Part shown: positions 1 through 7,848 of the stretch, one piece after another
Layout: each line of letters opens with the position of its first letter
How positions within the stretch are numbered: position 1 is the stretch's first letter
NCBI GenBank assembly: GCA_030672225.1
Contig: DAOVGW010000021.1
Coordinates: 1 to 24,172 of the forward strand
Direction: 5' to 3'
DNA: 24,172 nt
Source: Dehalococcoidales bacterium
GTDB lineage: Bacteria; Chloroflexota; Dehalococcoidia; Dehalococcoidales; ARS1013
Program-made: the position numbers and the translations under genes
The notes under the pieces: generated by a model
What the model was told of the DNA's origin: nothing
Seen by the model: the letters and a program-made list of their open reading frames with translations, nothing else
The model's database searches: none

Positions 1-17
1 AATACTAGCAAGCTTCT

Positions 18-1475
18 TCACCCCTTGATTACGCCAATAGGTCTTGTTCGGGCAACAATCTTGGAGATGCCGGCATTATGAGTAACACCGACCACAGAGG
101 TTACATCCTTGTAGGCCTCGGACGCCTCCTCGGCAAGCCCGGAGAGGCTGCCTGTCCGCACCGTTATACCACGTGACTCAAGTGCCGCCATCACATCTTT
201 CCCCCTAAGATGCCGTTTGGCAGCAGCCCGGCTTTGAATCCTGCCGGCACCGTGGCAGGTGGAACCAAAGGTCTCTCGCATCGCCTGCTCGGTCCCAATA
301 AGCACATAGGAAACCCGCCCCATGTCCCCAGGGATGAGAATTGGCTGTCCTATTCGGGAGTATTTCTGCGGCACATCGGGGTGACCGGCAGGGAAGGCCC
401 TGGTAGCACCCTTGCGATGGACACATAGCGTCTGCTTCTGGCCATCAATAGTATGTTCCTCTATCTTGGCAATGTTGTGAGCCACATCATAGATAAGCTC
501 CAGCCCGGCGTCCTCTTCGCCTATACCCAGTACCCGGCAGAAGGCCTCTCTCACCCAGTGAGTAATGCACTGGCGGTTGGCCCAGGCATAGTTGGCGGCA
601 CACCTCATAGCCGAAAGATAGGCTTGCCCTTCGTCAGAGCTTATCGGACTACAGGCAAGCTGGCGGTCAGGTAGCTCAATTCTGTACTTCGCCATTGCCC
701 TGACCATTTCCTTAATATAGTCACCGGCTACCTGATGCCCTAAGCCGCGGGAGCCACAATGAACAAGCAGCATAACCTGCCCAAGCTGGTCAATACCCAT
801 AGCTTTAGCAATATCTGTTTCATATATGTGGTCCACCACAGCCACCTCAAGAAAGTGATTCCCAGAGCCCAAAGTCCCCAGCTGTGGTATGCCACGCTCT
901 TTGGCTCTACTACTGACACGGGCTGGGCTAGCATCAGCCATCTCGCCCCCTTCCTCAGTAGTTTCCAGGTCCTCCAGCCGACCATATCCCTTGTCTACAG
1001 CCCAGCGTGAGCCATTGACCAGCACCTCGTTAATCTCCCCGGGACGCAGCCTTATCTTACCTCTTGAGCCCAAGCCTGAGGGGACATTCTCATAAAGGGC
1101 ATCTATGAGCTCCTTTATCTTAGGGCTGACCTCTTCTTGGGTCAGGTTGGTCCGCAACAGGCGAACCCCGCAGTTGATGTCAAAGCCAACACCACCCGGC
1201 GAGACCACGCCGTCTTTTGTGCTCATGGCGGCTACGCCACCTATGGGAAACCCATAGCCCCAGTGGATATCAGGCATAGCCAGAGAATAGCCGACTATAC
1301 CAGGCAGAAAGGCGACATTGGCTACCTGCTCCAGCACCTGTTCTCCCAGGATGTGCTTCAGCATATCCCGGTCGGCATAGATTAGCCCAGGCACGCGCAT
1401 GCCTGCCTTGTAGCTCTTTGGTATTCGCCAGCGGTAGTCATCTACCTTCTCCAGATGTCCAAGCCACCCAGCCAT
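18..1475 (-). CDS. rtcB: RtcB-family RNA-splicing ligase (3'-phosphate/5'-OH ligase)
   Basis: RtcB seals RNA ends carrying 2',3'-cyclic phosphate or 3'-phosphate to 5'-OH ends in a GTP- and Mn-dependent reaction, in tRNA splicing or RNA repair. The 485-residue protein is full length for the family. All metal and catalytic positions known from the family are visible: Asp99 and Cys102 in the FDINCGVR motif, His207 in GSGNHF, His239 in HCGSRGLGH, His334 in DVAHN, and the guanylylated His408 in STCHGAGR. The start is an ATG preceded on the minus strand by a strong AGGAGGTGAGG ribosome site, which itself overlaps the stop codon of the archease gene 11 bp upstream. The two genes are therefore almost certainly one transcription unit. 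Archease is the known activator of RtcB, which supports the assignment. The gene ends 17 bp from the window edge, so what lies downstream cannot be seen. Confidence 0.97.
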   Translation of the reverse strand: MAGWLGHLEKVDDYRWRIPKSYKAGMRVPGLIYADRDMLKHILGEQVLEQVANVAFLPGIVGYSLAMPDIHWGYGFPIGGVAAMSTKDGVVSPGGVGFDINCGVRLLRTNLTQEEVSPKIKELIDALYENVPSGLGSRGKIRLRPGEINEVLVNGSRWAVDKGYGRLEDLETTEEGGEMADASPARVSSRAKERGIPQLGTLGSGNHFLEVAVVDHIYETDIAKAMGIDQLGQVMLLVHCGSRGLGHQVAGDYIKEMVRAMAKYRIELPDRQLACSPISSDEGQAYLSAMRCAANYAWANRQCITHWVREAFCRVLGIGEEDAGLELIYDVAHNIAKIEEHTIDGQKQTLCVHRKGATRAFPAGHPDVPQKYSRIGQPILIPGDMGRVSYVLIGTEQAMRETFGSTCHGAGRIQSRAAAKRHLRGKDVMAALESRGITVRTGSLSGLAEEASEAYKDVTSVVGVTHNAGISKIVARTRPIGVIKG

Positions 1476-1486
1476 AACCTCACCTC

Positions 1487-1897
1487 CTAAACATCAAAAA
1501 TAACCCGTACCTCGCTCTTCTCTTGGTCCACTTTGAGCATATGATAGGTAGCTGACTTGACCCCTATCTTCAACTGATGGCGGGACGGGTCATACTTTTC
1601 ACCATAACATATTGCCTTCAATCGCTTTTCACCAAAGTCACTTATATCAAACCTTTTAAACAGAAGCATTTCAACATCAAAGAAATATATCAGGCTGTTA
1701 AGCCACTGGAAAAGTAAAGCCTCTAGGTCATCCTCACTTATCTCCAGTCGGCGGGACTCAATTTCTTTTACCGTCCTAAGCTCGGTGATAATAGAGAACA
1801 TGCCATAAGCAGCGTTAGAAAACGCCTCGGCTAAAGTCTTGCCATAAGCAATCAACCCCATATCGGCAGTATGCTCTATAAACTGAAATCTCTTCAT
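1487..1897 (-). CDS. Archease, RtcB activator
   Basis: This is a small protein of the archease family, which promotes multiple turnover and guanylylation of the RtcB ligase. Diagnostic features are the N-terminal FIEHTADMGLIAYGKT segment with the conserved metal-site Asp, the AEAFSNAAYGMF helix, the LLFQWLNSLIYFFD segment, and the C-terminal acidic end VIFDV. I chose the ATG at 1897 (136 residues) because MKRFQFIEHTAD is the usual family N-terminus. An in-frame TTG at 1906 would add three residues; neither start has a strong ribosome site. It lies 11 bp upstream of rtcB in the same direction and about 90 bp downstream of a tRNA-Gly gene. No terminator is evident between the tRNA and this gene, so read-through from the tRNA promoter is possible. 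Confidence 0.93.
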   Translation of the reverse strand: MKRFQFIEHTADMGLIAYGKTLAEAFSNAAYGMFSIITELRTVKEIESRRLEISEDDLEALLFQWLNSLIYFFDVEMLLFKRFDISDFGEKRLKAICYGEKYDPSRHQLKIGVKSATYHMLKVDQEKSEVRVIFDV

Positions 1898-1990
1898 CTT
1901 TACCAAAAGAGCCCATCACCAGTATAACCCTAACAGAAGATGCTGGCAGTGGTAGCTAAAAGACCTGATTTCAGATACTCTTCCTCTTTG

Positions 1991-2065
1991 TGGAGCGGGT
2001 GATGGGATTCGAACCCACGACGTCTTGCTTGGGAAGCAAGCACTCTACCACTGAGTTACACCCGC
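1991..2065 (-). tRNA. tRNA-Gly (anticodon CCC), CCA encoded
   Basis: Read on the minus strand, the sequence folds as a complete cloverleaf. It has a 7-bp acceptor stem (GCGGGTG with CACCCGC), a 4-bp D stem with an AGTGGTA loop, an anticodon stem CTTGC/GCAAG around loop TTCCCAA giving anticodon CCC, a 5-nt variable loop, and a T arm with the TTCGAAT loop. The discriminator is T, and the 3' CCA is encoded (1991-1993). No intron is present. The gene sits just upstream of archease and rtcB on the same strand. Confidence 0.97.
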
Positions 2066-2078
2066 CAAAATCATAGCT

Positions 2079-2107
2079 ATTTTAGCCCAAAGAACAATAG
2101 CTGTAAA
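2079..2107 (-). promoter_or_regulatory. Promoter of tRNA-Gly
   Basis: On the minus strand there is TTTACA (2102-2107), a 17-bp spacer and TAAAAT (2079-2084). This is a near-consensus sigma-70-type promoter placing transcription start around 2072, about 7 nt before the tRNA 5' end. It may also feed archease and rtcB. Confidence 0.7.
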
Positions 2108-2131
2108 GAGGAGAACTTAACCCGAATCAGG

Positions 2132-3037
2132 CTACTGCGGTCTCACCAGAAAGACCGGGGTAGAGACACCTAACATAACCTTCTCGGTGACACTGCCGTA
2201 GGCCCAGCGGCTGATTCCAGAGCGGGCATAGATTACCATAACGGTGAGGCTAAAATGATTTTTATCGGCATAGTCAACAATCCCATCAGCGGGCTTGCCC
2301 AGTAGCACTTCTGAGCGCACCTTAAGGCCAGCATCCTTAAGCCGTTTCTCTACTTCTGCCAGATATGACCCAGCTACTAGTTTGCACTTAACCGTTTCTT
2401 GTTCTACATGCTCCTCCCAACTCAGAGGCATAGCAGGAGGATAGTCTGATGAGATGACCGGGGGGCCGCAAACCCTAAGCAGAACCACATCCACTAGCTC
2501 AGTGCCCCACTGCTTCGCCAGCGTTTCAACATGGGGAAGCACCAGTTCAGCTAGCTTTGAACCATCCAGTGGCACCAGTATTTTTCTTATTGGTAATTTG
2601 TCATGAATAATCTTCTCGGAAACCCCTGCCCGAACCAGCCAGACAGGGACCTTCGATGCCCGCAGCACTCTATAAGCCACGCTCCCCATTGCCCAGCGGT
2701 TAATTCCAGAGCGGCCATGGGTTGCCATAAGGATAAAATCAATGCCGTTCTTATCAGCAAAACGAAGGATTTCTTCAGCCGGGTTGCCCATAGCCAGTTC
2801 ACCCCGTGCCTCTACTGTCCCCTCACTCAGTTGAACCCTTTCTGGCTGTTGCATAATAATCTCAGCTGCCCGCTCAATATAGGCGCGACGCATGGGTATC
2901 AACCCCTGTTCCTGCGGGCTATACACATTTAGTAGAATCACCTCTACCCCTAGCCTGCCAGCAAGCTCTTTGGCATAACTAAAGACTAGCTCAGCCAGCT
3001 CTGAGCCGTCCAGGGGGACCAGCATCTTCTTGTACAT
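2132..3037 (-). CDS. Tandem universal stress protein (two UspA domains)
   Basis: This protein of 301 residues contains two consecutive UspA folds. Each begins with the typical KxLVPLDGSxLAE strand-loop (residues about 3-15 and about 151-163). The first domain has a complete ATP-binding loop, HGRSGINRWAMGS. In the second, the first glycine of the G-x2-G motif is replaced (YARSGISRWAYGS), so that domain may bind nucleotide less well. Usp proteins are cytoplasmic, nucleotide-binding stress-response proteins of loosely defined function; no specific role can be read here. The start chosen is the ATG at 3037, which has GGAGGT about 7 nt upstream. An in-frame TTG at 3058 would put this ribosome site inside the gene and lies at the predicted transcription start. 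It stands alone between the tRNA and the divergent moaB-moeA pair. Confidence 0.93.
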   Translation of the reverse strand: MYKKMLVPLDGSELAELVFSYAKELAGRLGVEVILLNVYSPQEQGLIPMRRAYIERAAEIIMQQPERVQLSEGTVEARGELAMGNPAEEILRFADKNGIDFILMATHGRSGINRWAMGSVAYRVLRASKVPVWLVRAGVSEKIIHDKLPIRKILVPLDGSKLAELVLPHVETLAKQWGTELVDVVLLRVCGPPVISSDYPPAMPLSWEEHVEQETVKCKLVAGSYLAEVEKRLKDAGLKVRSEVLLGKPADGIVDYADKNHFSLTVMVIYARSGISRWAYGSVTEKVMLGVSTPVFLVRPQ

Positions 3038-3062
3038 TCTCAGACCTCCAACTATCAATCTA

Positions 3063-3091
3063 ATAATATACTACATTTAAGGGAAACTCAA
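3063..3091 (-). promoter_or_regulatory. Promoter of the usp gene
   Basis: On the minus strand there is TTGAGT (3086-3091), a 17-bp spacer and TATTAT (3063-3068). It predicts a start near 3057 and a 20-nt leader with the GGAGGT site, which supports the ATG at 3037 as the real usp start. Confidence 0.55.
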
Positions 3092-3109
3092 CCCGCTCAC
3101 TAGCGGACA

Positions 3110-3139
3110 TTGCACCGCACTAAAAGTATAAGGTATAAT
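3110..3139 (+). promoter_or_regulatory. Promoter of moaB-moeA
   Basis: TTGCAC (3110-3115), an 18-bp spacer and a perfect TATAAT (3134-3139) lie about 50 bp before the moaB start. The promoter lies back-to-back with the usp promoter; the two -35 boxes are about 18 bp apart. Confidence 0.6.
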
Positions 3140-3188
3140 AAGCTCCATTAAGCAGACTGCGCCATATCCGAATGACAAACTAGGTAAA

Positions 3189-3692
3189 ATGGGATACCAA
3201 GAACACAAACAAGAGGCGCCTAAAAGCGTAAACTGCGCCGTCCTCATCATCTCCAATACCAGAACCGAGCAAAATGATGAATCTGGTAAGCTCATTATAC
3301 GGGCGCTTAAGAGAAACGGTCATCGGGTAGTGTCTTACTGCATTTTGAAAAACGATGCCGACTCAATCCGCAAGAAACTGGATGAGCTTCTTCAAGAAGA
3401 AAGTCTGCAAGTCATTATTACCAGCGGGGGCACCGGAATAAGCCACCTGGATGTTACTGTGGAGACAATAACCCCATCTCTGGAGAAGAAACTGGATGGT
3501 TTTGGAGAACTCTTTCGCTTTTTGACCCACCAGGAGCTAGGCAGCGGCAGTATCATGAGCCGGGCAATAGGCGGTGTCGCCAAAGGGAAAGTTATCCTCT
3601 GCCTTCCGGGCTCGGTTGGAGCAGTAAGCTTGGCGATGGAGCAAATTATCTTGCCTGAAATCGGGCATCTAGTCAGGGAAGCGACAAGATGA
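3189..3692 (+). CDS. moaB: Molybdopterin adenylyltransferase-type protein MoaB/MogA
   Basis: A 167-residue member of the MoaB/MogA fold, which adenylylates molybdopterin before metal insertion by MoeA. The signature ITSGGTG loop (residues 77-83), the following DVTVET segment and the PGSVGAV loop (140-146) form the expected molybdopterin-binding site. The length fits the single-domain MoaB class. The ATG start has only a weak AGGTA upstream. Its stop overlaps the moeA start (3689), so the two proteins are translationally coupled and act in consecutive steps. MoaB in some bacteria (E. coli) is dispensable while MogA does the chemistry. Since no separate MogA is seen in the window, this protein is probably the working enzyme (inference). 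Confidence 0.92.
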   Translation: MGYQEHKQEAPKSVNCAVLIISNTRTEQNDESGKLIIRALKRNGHRVVSYCILKNDADSIRKKLDELLQEESLQVIITSGGTGISHLDVTVETITPSLEKKLDGFGELFRFLTHQELGSGSIMSRAIGGVAKGKVILCLPGSVGAVSLAMEQIILPEIGHLVREATR

Positions 3693-4894
3693 GACCATTT
3701 GGAGCACTGACTTCTTTTTCCGAAGCCACAAGAATAATCGACGCCAGCATAGAACCAATCCCGAGAACCGAGACAATCCGCATTGATGACGGCTTGGGCA
3801 GGGTGCTGGCAGAAGACTTAATCGCCACCCGAAGCACACCCCCATTCAACAGAGCGGCTATGGACGGCTACGCCGTCAAGGCAAAAGATACCTTTGGCGC
3901 TTCCCGCGAGAGCCCCAAGCTGCTTAATGTGGTTGATGTTCTATACGCCGGGTCAGTGCCTCAAAAAAAGGTGGCCGCCGGAGAGTGTATCCAGATTGCT
4001 ACCGGGGCTGTACTGCCAGCCGGTGCCGACTCCGTGGTTATGATTGAAGATGTCGCCAGGGAAAATAGTCGAATAAAGCTATTCAAGCCGCTCTACCCGG
4101 GAGCCAATATCGCTCTAAAGGGGGAAGACATAAAAAAAGGGGAGCTGATTCTCAAGCAGGGCACCCTTTTGGCACCGGCCAAGATAGGCGTAATTACCTC
4201 TCAGGGGATGCGCCGGGTCAGAGTATATGAAAAACCGAAAGTGATGGTAATCCCCACCGGCGAAGAGATAGGCGAACTGGGTAAAAAATTAAGACCGGGG
4301 CAGGTCTATGATATTAATTCTTACACACTGAGTGCCGTGGCAAAAGAAAGCGGTTGCCTGCCTGTTAAATCCAATATTGTAAGCGATAACATCCCCGAAA
4401 TCAAAGCCACCATCAGCGAGGCACTGAAGAGCGACTTTGTGATTATCTCTGGCGGCTCCTCTGTGGGCGAGAGAGACCTTCTGTTTGGCATTCTTAAGGA
4501 ATGGGGACAGGTTCTCTTTCACGGCGTTCAGATAAAGCCGGGCAAGCCAACCATGTTTGCCATGGTAAGAGGAAAACCGGTCATGGGAATGCCTGGCTAC
4601 CCCACTTCCTGCATGATGAACGCCTACATATTCCTCAAGCCGGCGCTGAGAAAGCTGGCTCACCTGCCACCGAAAAAAGAGCTAACCATTGACGCCAGAC
4701 TCGGCGAAAGAGTTCTCGGCAGTGTCGGGCGTAGACAGTTCCTGCCGGTCATGGTCGAGGCAGATATTGCCATCCCTATATTCAAAGAATCGGGAACAAT
4801 AACGGCCACCGCCAGAGCTGACGGCTATATCGTGGTAGCAGAAAATACCGATACACTGGAGAGGGGCGAACCAGTCACGGTAACGCTCTTCTAA
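3689..4894 (+). CDS. moeA: Molybdopterin molybdenumtransferase MoeA
   Basis: MoeA inserts molybdate (or tungstate) into adenylylated molybdopterin. The 401-residue protein has the usual MoeA length and order: the N-terminal PPFNRAAMDGYAV motif (51-63), the central domain with IQIATGAVLPAGAD (101-114), then the MPT-binding domain with PTGEEIG (189-195), SGGSSVGERD (254-263), KPGKPTMF (283-290) and MPGYPTS (301-307), and a small C-terminal beta domain. It starts 4 bp inside the end of moaB. Its last codons collide with the convergent MOSC gene, so that the two stop codons share bases at 4892-4893. The only MoeA seen here; whether the genome has a second, tungsten-specific copy cannot be told. 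Confidence 0.96.
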   Translation: MRPFGALTSFSEATRIIDASIEPIPRTETIRIDDGLGRVLAEDLIATRSTPPFNRAAMDGYAVKAKDTFGASRESPKLLNVVDVLYAGSVPQKKVAAGECIQIATGAVLPAGADSVVMIEDVARENSRIKLFKPLYPGANIALKGEDIKKGELILKQGTLLAPAKIGVITSQGMRRVRVYEKPKVMVIPTGEEIGELGKKLRPGQVYDINSYTLSAVAKESGCLPVKSNIVSDNIPEIKATISEALKSDFVIISGGSSVGERDLLFGILKEWGQVLFHGVQIKPGKPTMFAMVRGKPVMGMPGYPTSCMMNAYIFLKPALRKLAHLPPKKELTIDARLGERVLGSVGRRQFLPVMVEADIAIPIFKESGTITATARADGYIVVAENTDTLERGEPVTVTLF

Positions 4895-5325
4895 GCTAAC
4901 TTAAGCTCATCCCCCGCCCTGACCACACCCCCCTTAATCACCCTGGTAAAAATCCCTTCAGCGGGCATTACGCAGGTGCCAACCTGCTTGAATATGGCAC
5001 AGCGGTCGTGGCATTCCTTGCCAATCTGGGTCATTTCCAGGATAATATCCTGCCCCACACTAAAGCGTGTGCCAATGGGCAGGGTGAAAAGCTCCATGCC
5101 TTCAATGGTCAGATTCTCAGCGAAATCCCCGGGGCCTACATCAGCACCGAGGGCTCGTATTTTATCAATGCTGGTCTGCGACAGCATGCTTACCTGGCGG
5201 TGCCAGCCCGAGTCGGCATGGGCATCGCCGACAAGTCCGTATTCTTCCTTGAGAATCCCTTCTTTGATAGCCTTTTTCCTCTGTCCCTTTTTCTCACTTG
5301 AGCAAACCGCTATTATTTTAGCCAT
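4891..5325 (-). CDS. Small MOSC-domain protein
   Basis: This protein of 144 residues matches the single-domain MOSC family (molybdenum cofactor sulfurase C-terminal-like). These proteins are thought to bind or transfer sulfur or the pterin cofactor; most small members have no defined reaction. Recognisable features are the GLVGDAHAD segment, RQVSMLS, the [11 protein letters not shown] motif, and a conserved cysteine cluster [16 protein letters not shown] that could carry sulfur. The ATG at 5325 overlaps the moaC stop (ATGGCTAA). An in-frame ATG at 5337 would add four residues, but its AGGAG site would be unusually close. It is the last gene of the wtpB-to-MOSC operon and ends on top of the moeA stop from the opposite strand. 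Fusions and neighbourhoods with MoaC are known for this family, consistent with a role in cofactor maturation (inference). Confidence 0.88.
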   Translation of the reverse strand: MAKIIAVCSSEKKGQRKKAIKEGILKEEYGLVGDAHADSGWHRQVSMLSQTSIDKIRALGADVGPGDFAENLTIEGMELFTLPIGTRFSVGQDIILEMTQIGKECHDRCAIFKQVGTCVMPAEGIFTRVIKGGVVRAGDELKLA

Positions 5326-5812
5326 CTGATTTCGCATCCTCTCCTCTTATATAAATTCCGCTCTTACCACCCCTTTTACTTTCAAGATATATTTGCTCGA
5401 TAGTCATACCGCGGTCAACAGCCTTGCACATATCATAAATGGTCAGGGCACTGACTGAGGCGGCAACCAGAGCCTCCATCTCCACCCCGGTCTTACCGCT
5501 GCACTTTACTGCAGTTTTTATCTTTATGTAACTATCACCCATAAACTCAAAATCAACGGTAACATTACTAATCAGTATCGGATGGCACAGGGGGATTAGG
5601 CTAGGTGTCTGCTTGGCTGCCATAATACCAGCCACCCTGGCTACCGCCAGAACATCACCCTTCTTAAGCCCCTGCTGTTTGATTTTATCTAGAGTTTCCG
5701 GCTTCATCCTGACACCAGCCACCGCCACCGCCTCACGTACCGTGTCACCTTTCTCGGTAACATCCACCATCCGTGCCTTTCCCTTTGCGTCTACATGGGT
5801 TAACTCTGTCAT
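5318..5812 (-). CDS. moaC: Cyclic pyranopterin monophosphate synthase MoaC
   Basis: MoaC converts the MoaA product 3',8-cH2GTP into cyclic pyranopterin monophosphate, the first stable molybdenum-cofactor precursor. The protein is 164 residues from the ATG at 5812, the normal length, and begins [21 protein letters not shown] as in the family. Further motifs are [18 protein letters not shown], the PLCHPI active-site strand, [30 protein letters not shown] and the catalytic KAVDRGM lysine/aspartate loop. The ATG follows a purine-rich GGAGAGGGGGTAGAG site. Longer in-frame starts at 5833 and 5866 would swallow that site and overlap moaA. It lies 35 bp after moaA and overlaps the MOSC gene by 8 bp, in one minus-strand operon. 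Confidence 0.96.
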   Translation of the reverse strand: MTELTHVDAKGKARMVDVTEKGDTVREAVAVAGVRMKPETLDKIKQQGLKKGDVLAVARVAGIMAAKQTPSLIPLCHPILISNVTVDFEFMGDSYIKIKTAVKCSGKTGVEMEALVAASVSALTIYDMCKAVDRGMTIEQIYLESKRGGKSGIYIRGEDAKSDG

Positions 5813-5847
5813 CTCTACCCCCTCTCCTCTCATTCTAACCAAACGCC

Positions 5848-6831
5848 TCAGCCTCCTATCTGCCACATCTGCCGCTTACTAGGGACAAACTCTTCGCTCA
5901 AGCAATGCTGCTCTTTCTTCAAGACAGCCGCCTGGTGCATCAACTTCTTTAGCTCCTCAATACTGGCACCCATGCGCAGCGGCCCTTTTAGGTCAACCTC
6001 ACTGTCCTCCAGCAAGCAAGGCCGCAACCGACCATCCGCAGTGAGCCGAAAGCGATTGCACTCAGAGCAAAAGCAATCAGTTACTGGCCCAATAAATCCT
6101 ATAGTCCCCTTGGCTCCCGATAACTGGTAGTACTTAGCCGGACCATTGCCCGACGCTGGCCAGCAAGGCTCCAGCACACCAAGGGGCCTCTGGATAATGG
6201 CCATCATGTCCTTGATAGCCACCAGCTGAGCTTTTTCAGCCCCCGCTGTTACCAGAGGCATGTGTTCAATAAATCTTATATGCCAGCCTTGGCTAACGCT
6301 CATTTGGGCAAAATCAACGAGTTCATCGTCATTAAAACCCTTTAGAACTACCGTGTTTATCTTTACCGGGTTCAGCCCGACCCGCCTGGCTGTCTCAATG
6401 CCACTAAGCACATCCTTCAGCTTATCACCGCCGGTAATCTGCTTGAACTTATCCGCCTTAAATGTATCCAGGCTGATATTAACCCGCTTAAGGCCGGCCG
6501 CCTTAAGTTCAGCGGCATACCTACTAAGCAGAATCGCATTAGTCGTAAGAGCGATATCATCAATGCCTTCTATCTGGTAAAGCAACTTCACCAGTGTGCT
6601 CAGGTTAGGCCTCACCAGTGGCTCACCGCCGGTGAGGCGGACACGCCTCATGCCCAACCCGACCGCTGCCTGGACTACCCTCCGGATTTCCTCATAGGAG
6701 AGAATTTCATCATGTGGTAGATGGGGCACCGACTCTGCTGTGCAATAGGCACAACGCAGATTACAGCGATCAGTAACCGAGATTCGTATGTAATCAATTC
6801 GCCGACGAAAAGAGTCAAAAAGGTCTGTCAT
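5848..6831 (-). CDS. moaA: GTP 3',8-cyclase MoaA (radical SAM)
   Basis: MoaA is the radical-SAM enzyme that cyclises GTP in the first step of molybdenum/tungsten cofactor biosynthesis. The 327-residue protein has the N-terminal radical-SAM [4Fe-4S] motif C23-x3-C27-x2-C30 (RCNLRCAYC), the LTGGEPLVR motif (67-74), and the C-terminal substrate-binding cluster C255-x2-C258 with C272 ([12 protein letters not shown]...RPCL). It keeps the functionally important C-terminal Gly-Gly tail (326-327). The ATG is preceded by GGGAGAG. It sits between wtpA (33 bp upstream, spanned by a small hairpin) and moaC (35 bp downstream) in the riboswitch-led operon. All catalytic residues expected for the family are present. 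Confidence 0.97.
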   Translation of the reverse strand: MTDLFDSFRRRIDYIRISVTDRCNLRCAYCTAESVPHLPHDEILSYEEIRRVVQAAVGLGMRRVRLTGGEPLVRPNLSTLVKLLYQIEGIDDIALTTNAILLSRYAAELKAAGLKRVNISLDTFKADKFKQITGGDKLKDVLSGIETARRVGLNPVKINTVVLKGFNDDELVDFAQMSVSQGWHIRFIEHMPLVTAGAEKAQLVAIKDMMAIIQRPLGVLEPCWPASGNGPAKYYQLSGAKGTIGFIGPVTDCFCSECNRFRLTADGRLRPCLLEDSEVDLKGPLRMGASIEELKKLMHQAAVLKKEQHCLSEEFVPSKRQMWQIGG

Positions 6832-6864
6832 TTTTCTCTCCCTATTCTACCATAGCCACTATGG

Positions 6865-7836
6865 CTAAGTTACTGATTTTTCCACAACATAATCCCTGAG
6901 TTCAGTAGGCACTTTAGTCAAGTCATTGGTAACCGCCGGCACTATGAGCCTGTGCCCATTCTCCTCCATGATGAGCTGCCCCTCCGGTCCAAGCAAAAAC
7001 TGCAAAAACTCTACGGCTAGGTCAACTCGGGGAGCGTTTTTAGGGATTGTAACGGCATAGAAAATAGGCTGACCTATCTGTGTCTGGATGGAGCCAAGCT
7101 CCCTGCCAACTACCTCAACCTCGGCTTGAGCATAAAAATCGGTGTACTTGACATCTGATAAGTCAATCTGAGATGGCAGCTCAACAAATTTTAAGCCATG
7201 TTGCTCGGCAATAGAACGATAGAAAAAGGCATAGTCCAAGTCACCACTCTGAAGCGGAGCAATCAACTCGGTCTCCTTTGACCTCATATACTTACCCCCG
7301 TCAGGGCAGTCAGCCAGCAGGCTGTCATACAGACCGGGGACATCATAGTACTGCTCAGCCAGTTGCCATACCAGCAGTGTCCGGTATCCACAAGGGTCAG
7401 CATCAGGGTTGGCACGACCATATGCTACCCCTTCCCGGCTCAGTATCTGATACCAGTTATCCCCGTTTATCTCATCACTAAACTTTGACTCATCAGTATA
7501 GGCTATAACCATTTGATTGCTGACAAAGATGATGTACCAGTCAGCAAAATCGGGGAACATTAGCTGCTCAATAGCCATATAGTCTGCCGAGCCGATAATG
7601 TCAGCTTGCTTGCCCAGTTCGGTCACTTTACGTATTGTAGTACGGCTGCCGGCTGACTCCGTCTCAATCTTGATATCCGGGTGAATGTCCTCAAAGGCAT
7701 CTGCTACCGCCGCAAAGGGAACACCAAGACTACCGGCATGAAATATAGTAACCGTATCCTTAGTGCCAGTTTGGCAACTGGCCGCCATCAGCATGACCAG
7801 CAGTAAGCCAAATATAACGCCAACTAGTTTCTTCAA
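6865..7836 (-). CDS. wtpA: Tungstate/molybdate-binding lipoprotein WtpA (ABC transporter)
   Basis: This is the extracytoplasmic solute-binding component of an oxyanion importer. It has a short Lys-Lys signal, a hydrophobic stretch and a lipobox-like AASC with the lipidated Cys at 21. The mature part opens with TIFHAGSLGVPF and contains SAGSRTTIRKVTELGKQADIIGSADY, then NQMVIAYTDESK and DPCGYRTLLVWQLAEQYYDVPG. These resemble the archaeal-type ModA/WtpA class rather than the TupA class. Length (323 residues) is normal. The start codon is TTG at 7836 after an AGGGGGC site, 12 bp downstream of wtpC. Whether tungstate or molybdate is the main ligand cannot be decided from sequence; WtpA proteins studied in archaea prefer tungstate. 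Confidence 0.92.
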   Translation of the reverse strand: MKKLVGVIFGLLLVMLMAASCQTGTKDTVTIFHAGSLGVPFAAVADAFEDIHPDIKIETESAGSRTTIRKVTELGKQADIIGSADYMAIEQLMFPDFADWYIIFVSNQMVIAYTDESKFSDEINGDNWYQILSREGVAYGRANPDADPCGYRTLLVWQLAEQYYDVPGLYDSLLADCPDGGKYMRSKETELIAPLQSGDLDYAFFYRSIAEQHGLKFVELPSQIDLSDVKYTDFYAQAEVEVVGRELGSIQTQIGQPIFYAVTIPKNAPRVDLAVEFLQFLLGPEGQLIMEENGHRLIVPAVTNDLTKVPTELRDYVVEKSVT

Positions 7837-7848
7837 AAACGCCCCCTT

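Noticed and set aside
4289..4663. A 124-codon antisense frame within moeA
   Set aside because: It lies wholly within a well-conserved gene on the other strand, has no ribosome site and no recognisable domain.
5812..5866. Longer moaC start reaching into moaA
   Set aside because: The added residues are not family-like, and the extension would swallow the purine-rich ribosome site directly before the ATG at 5812.
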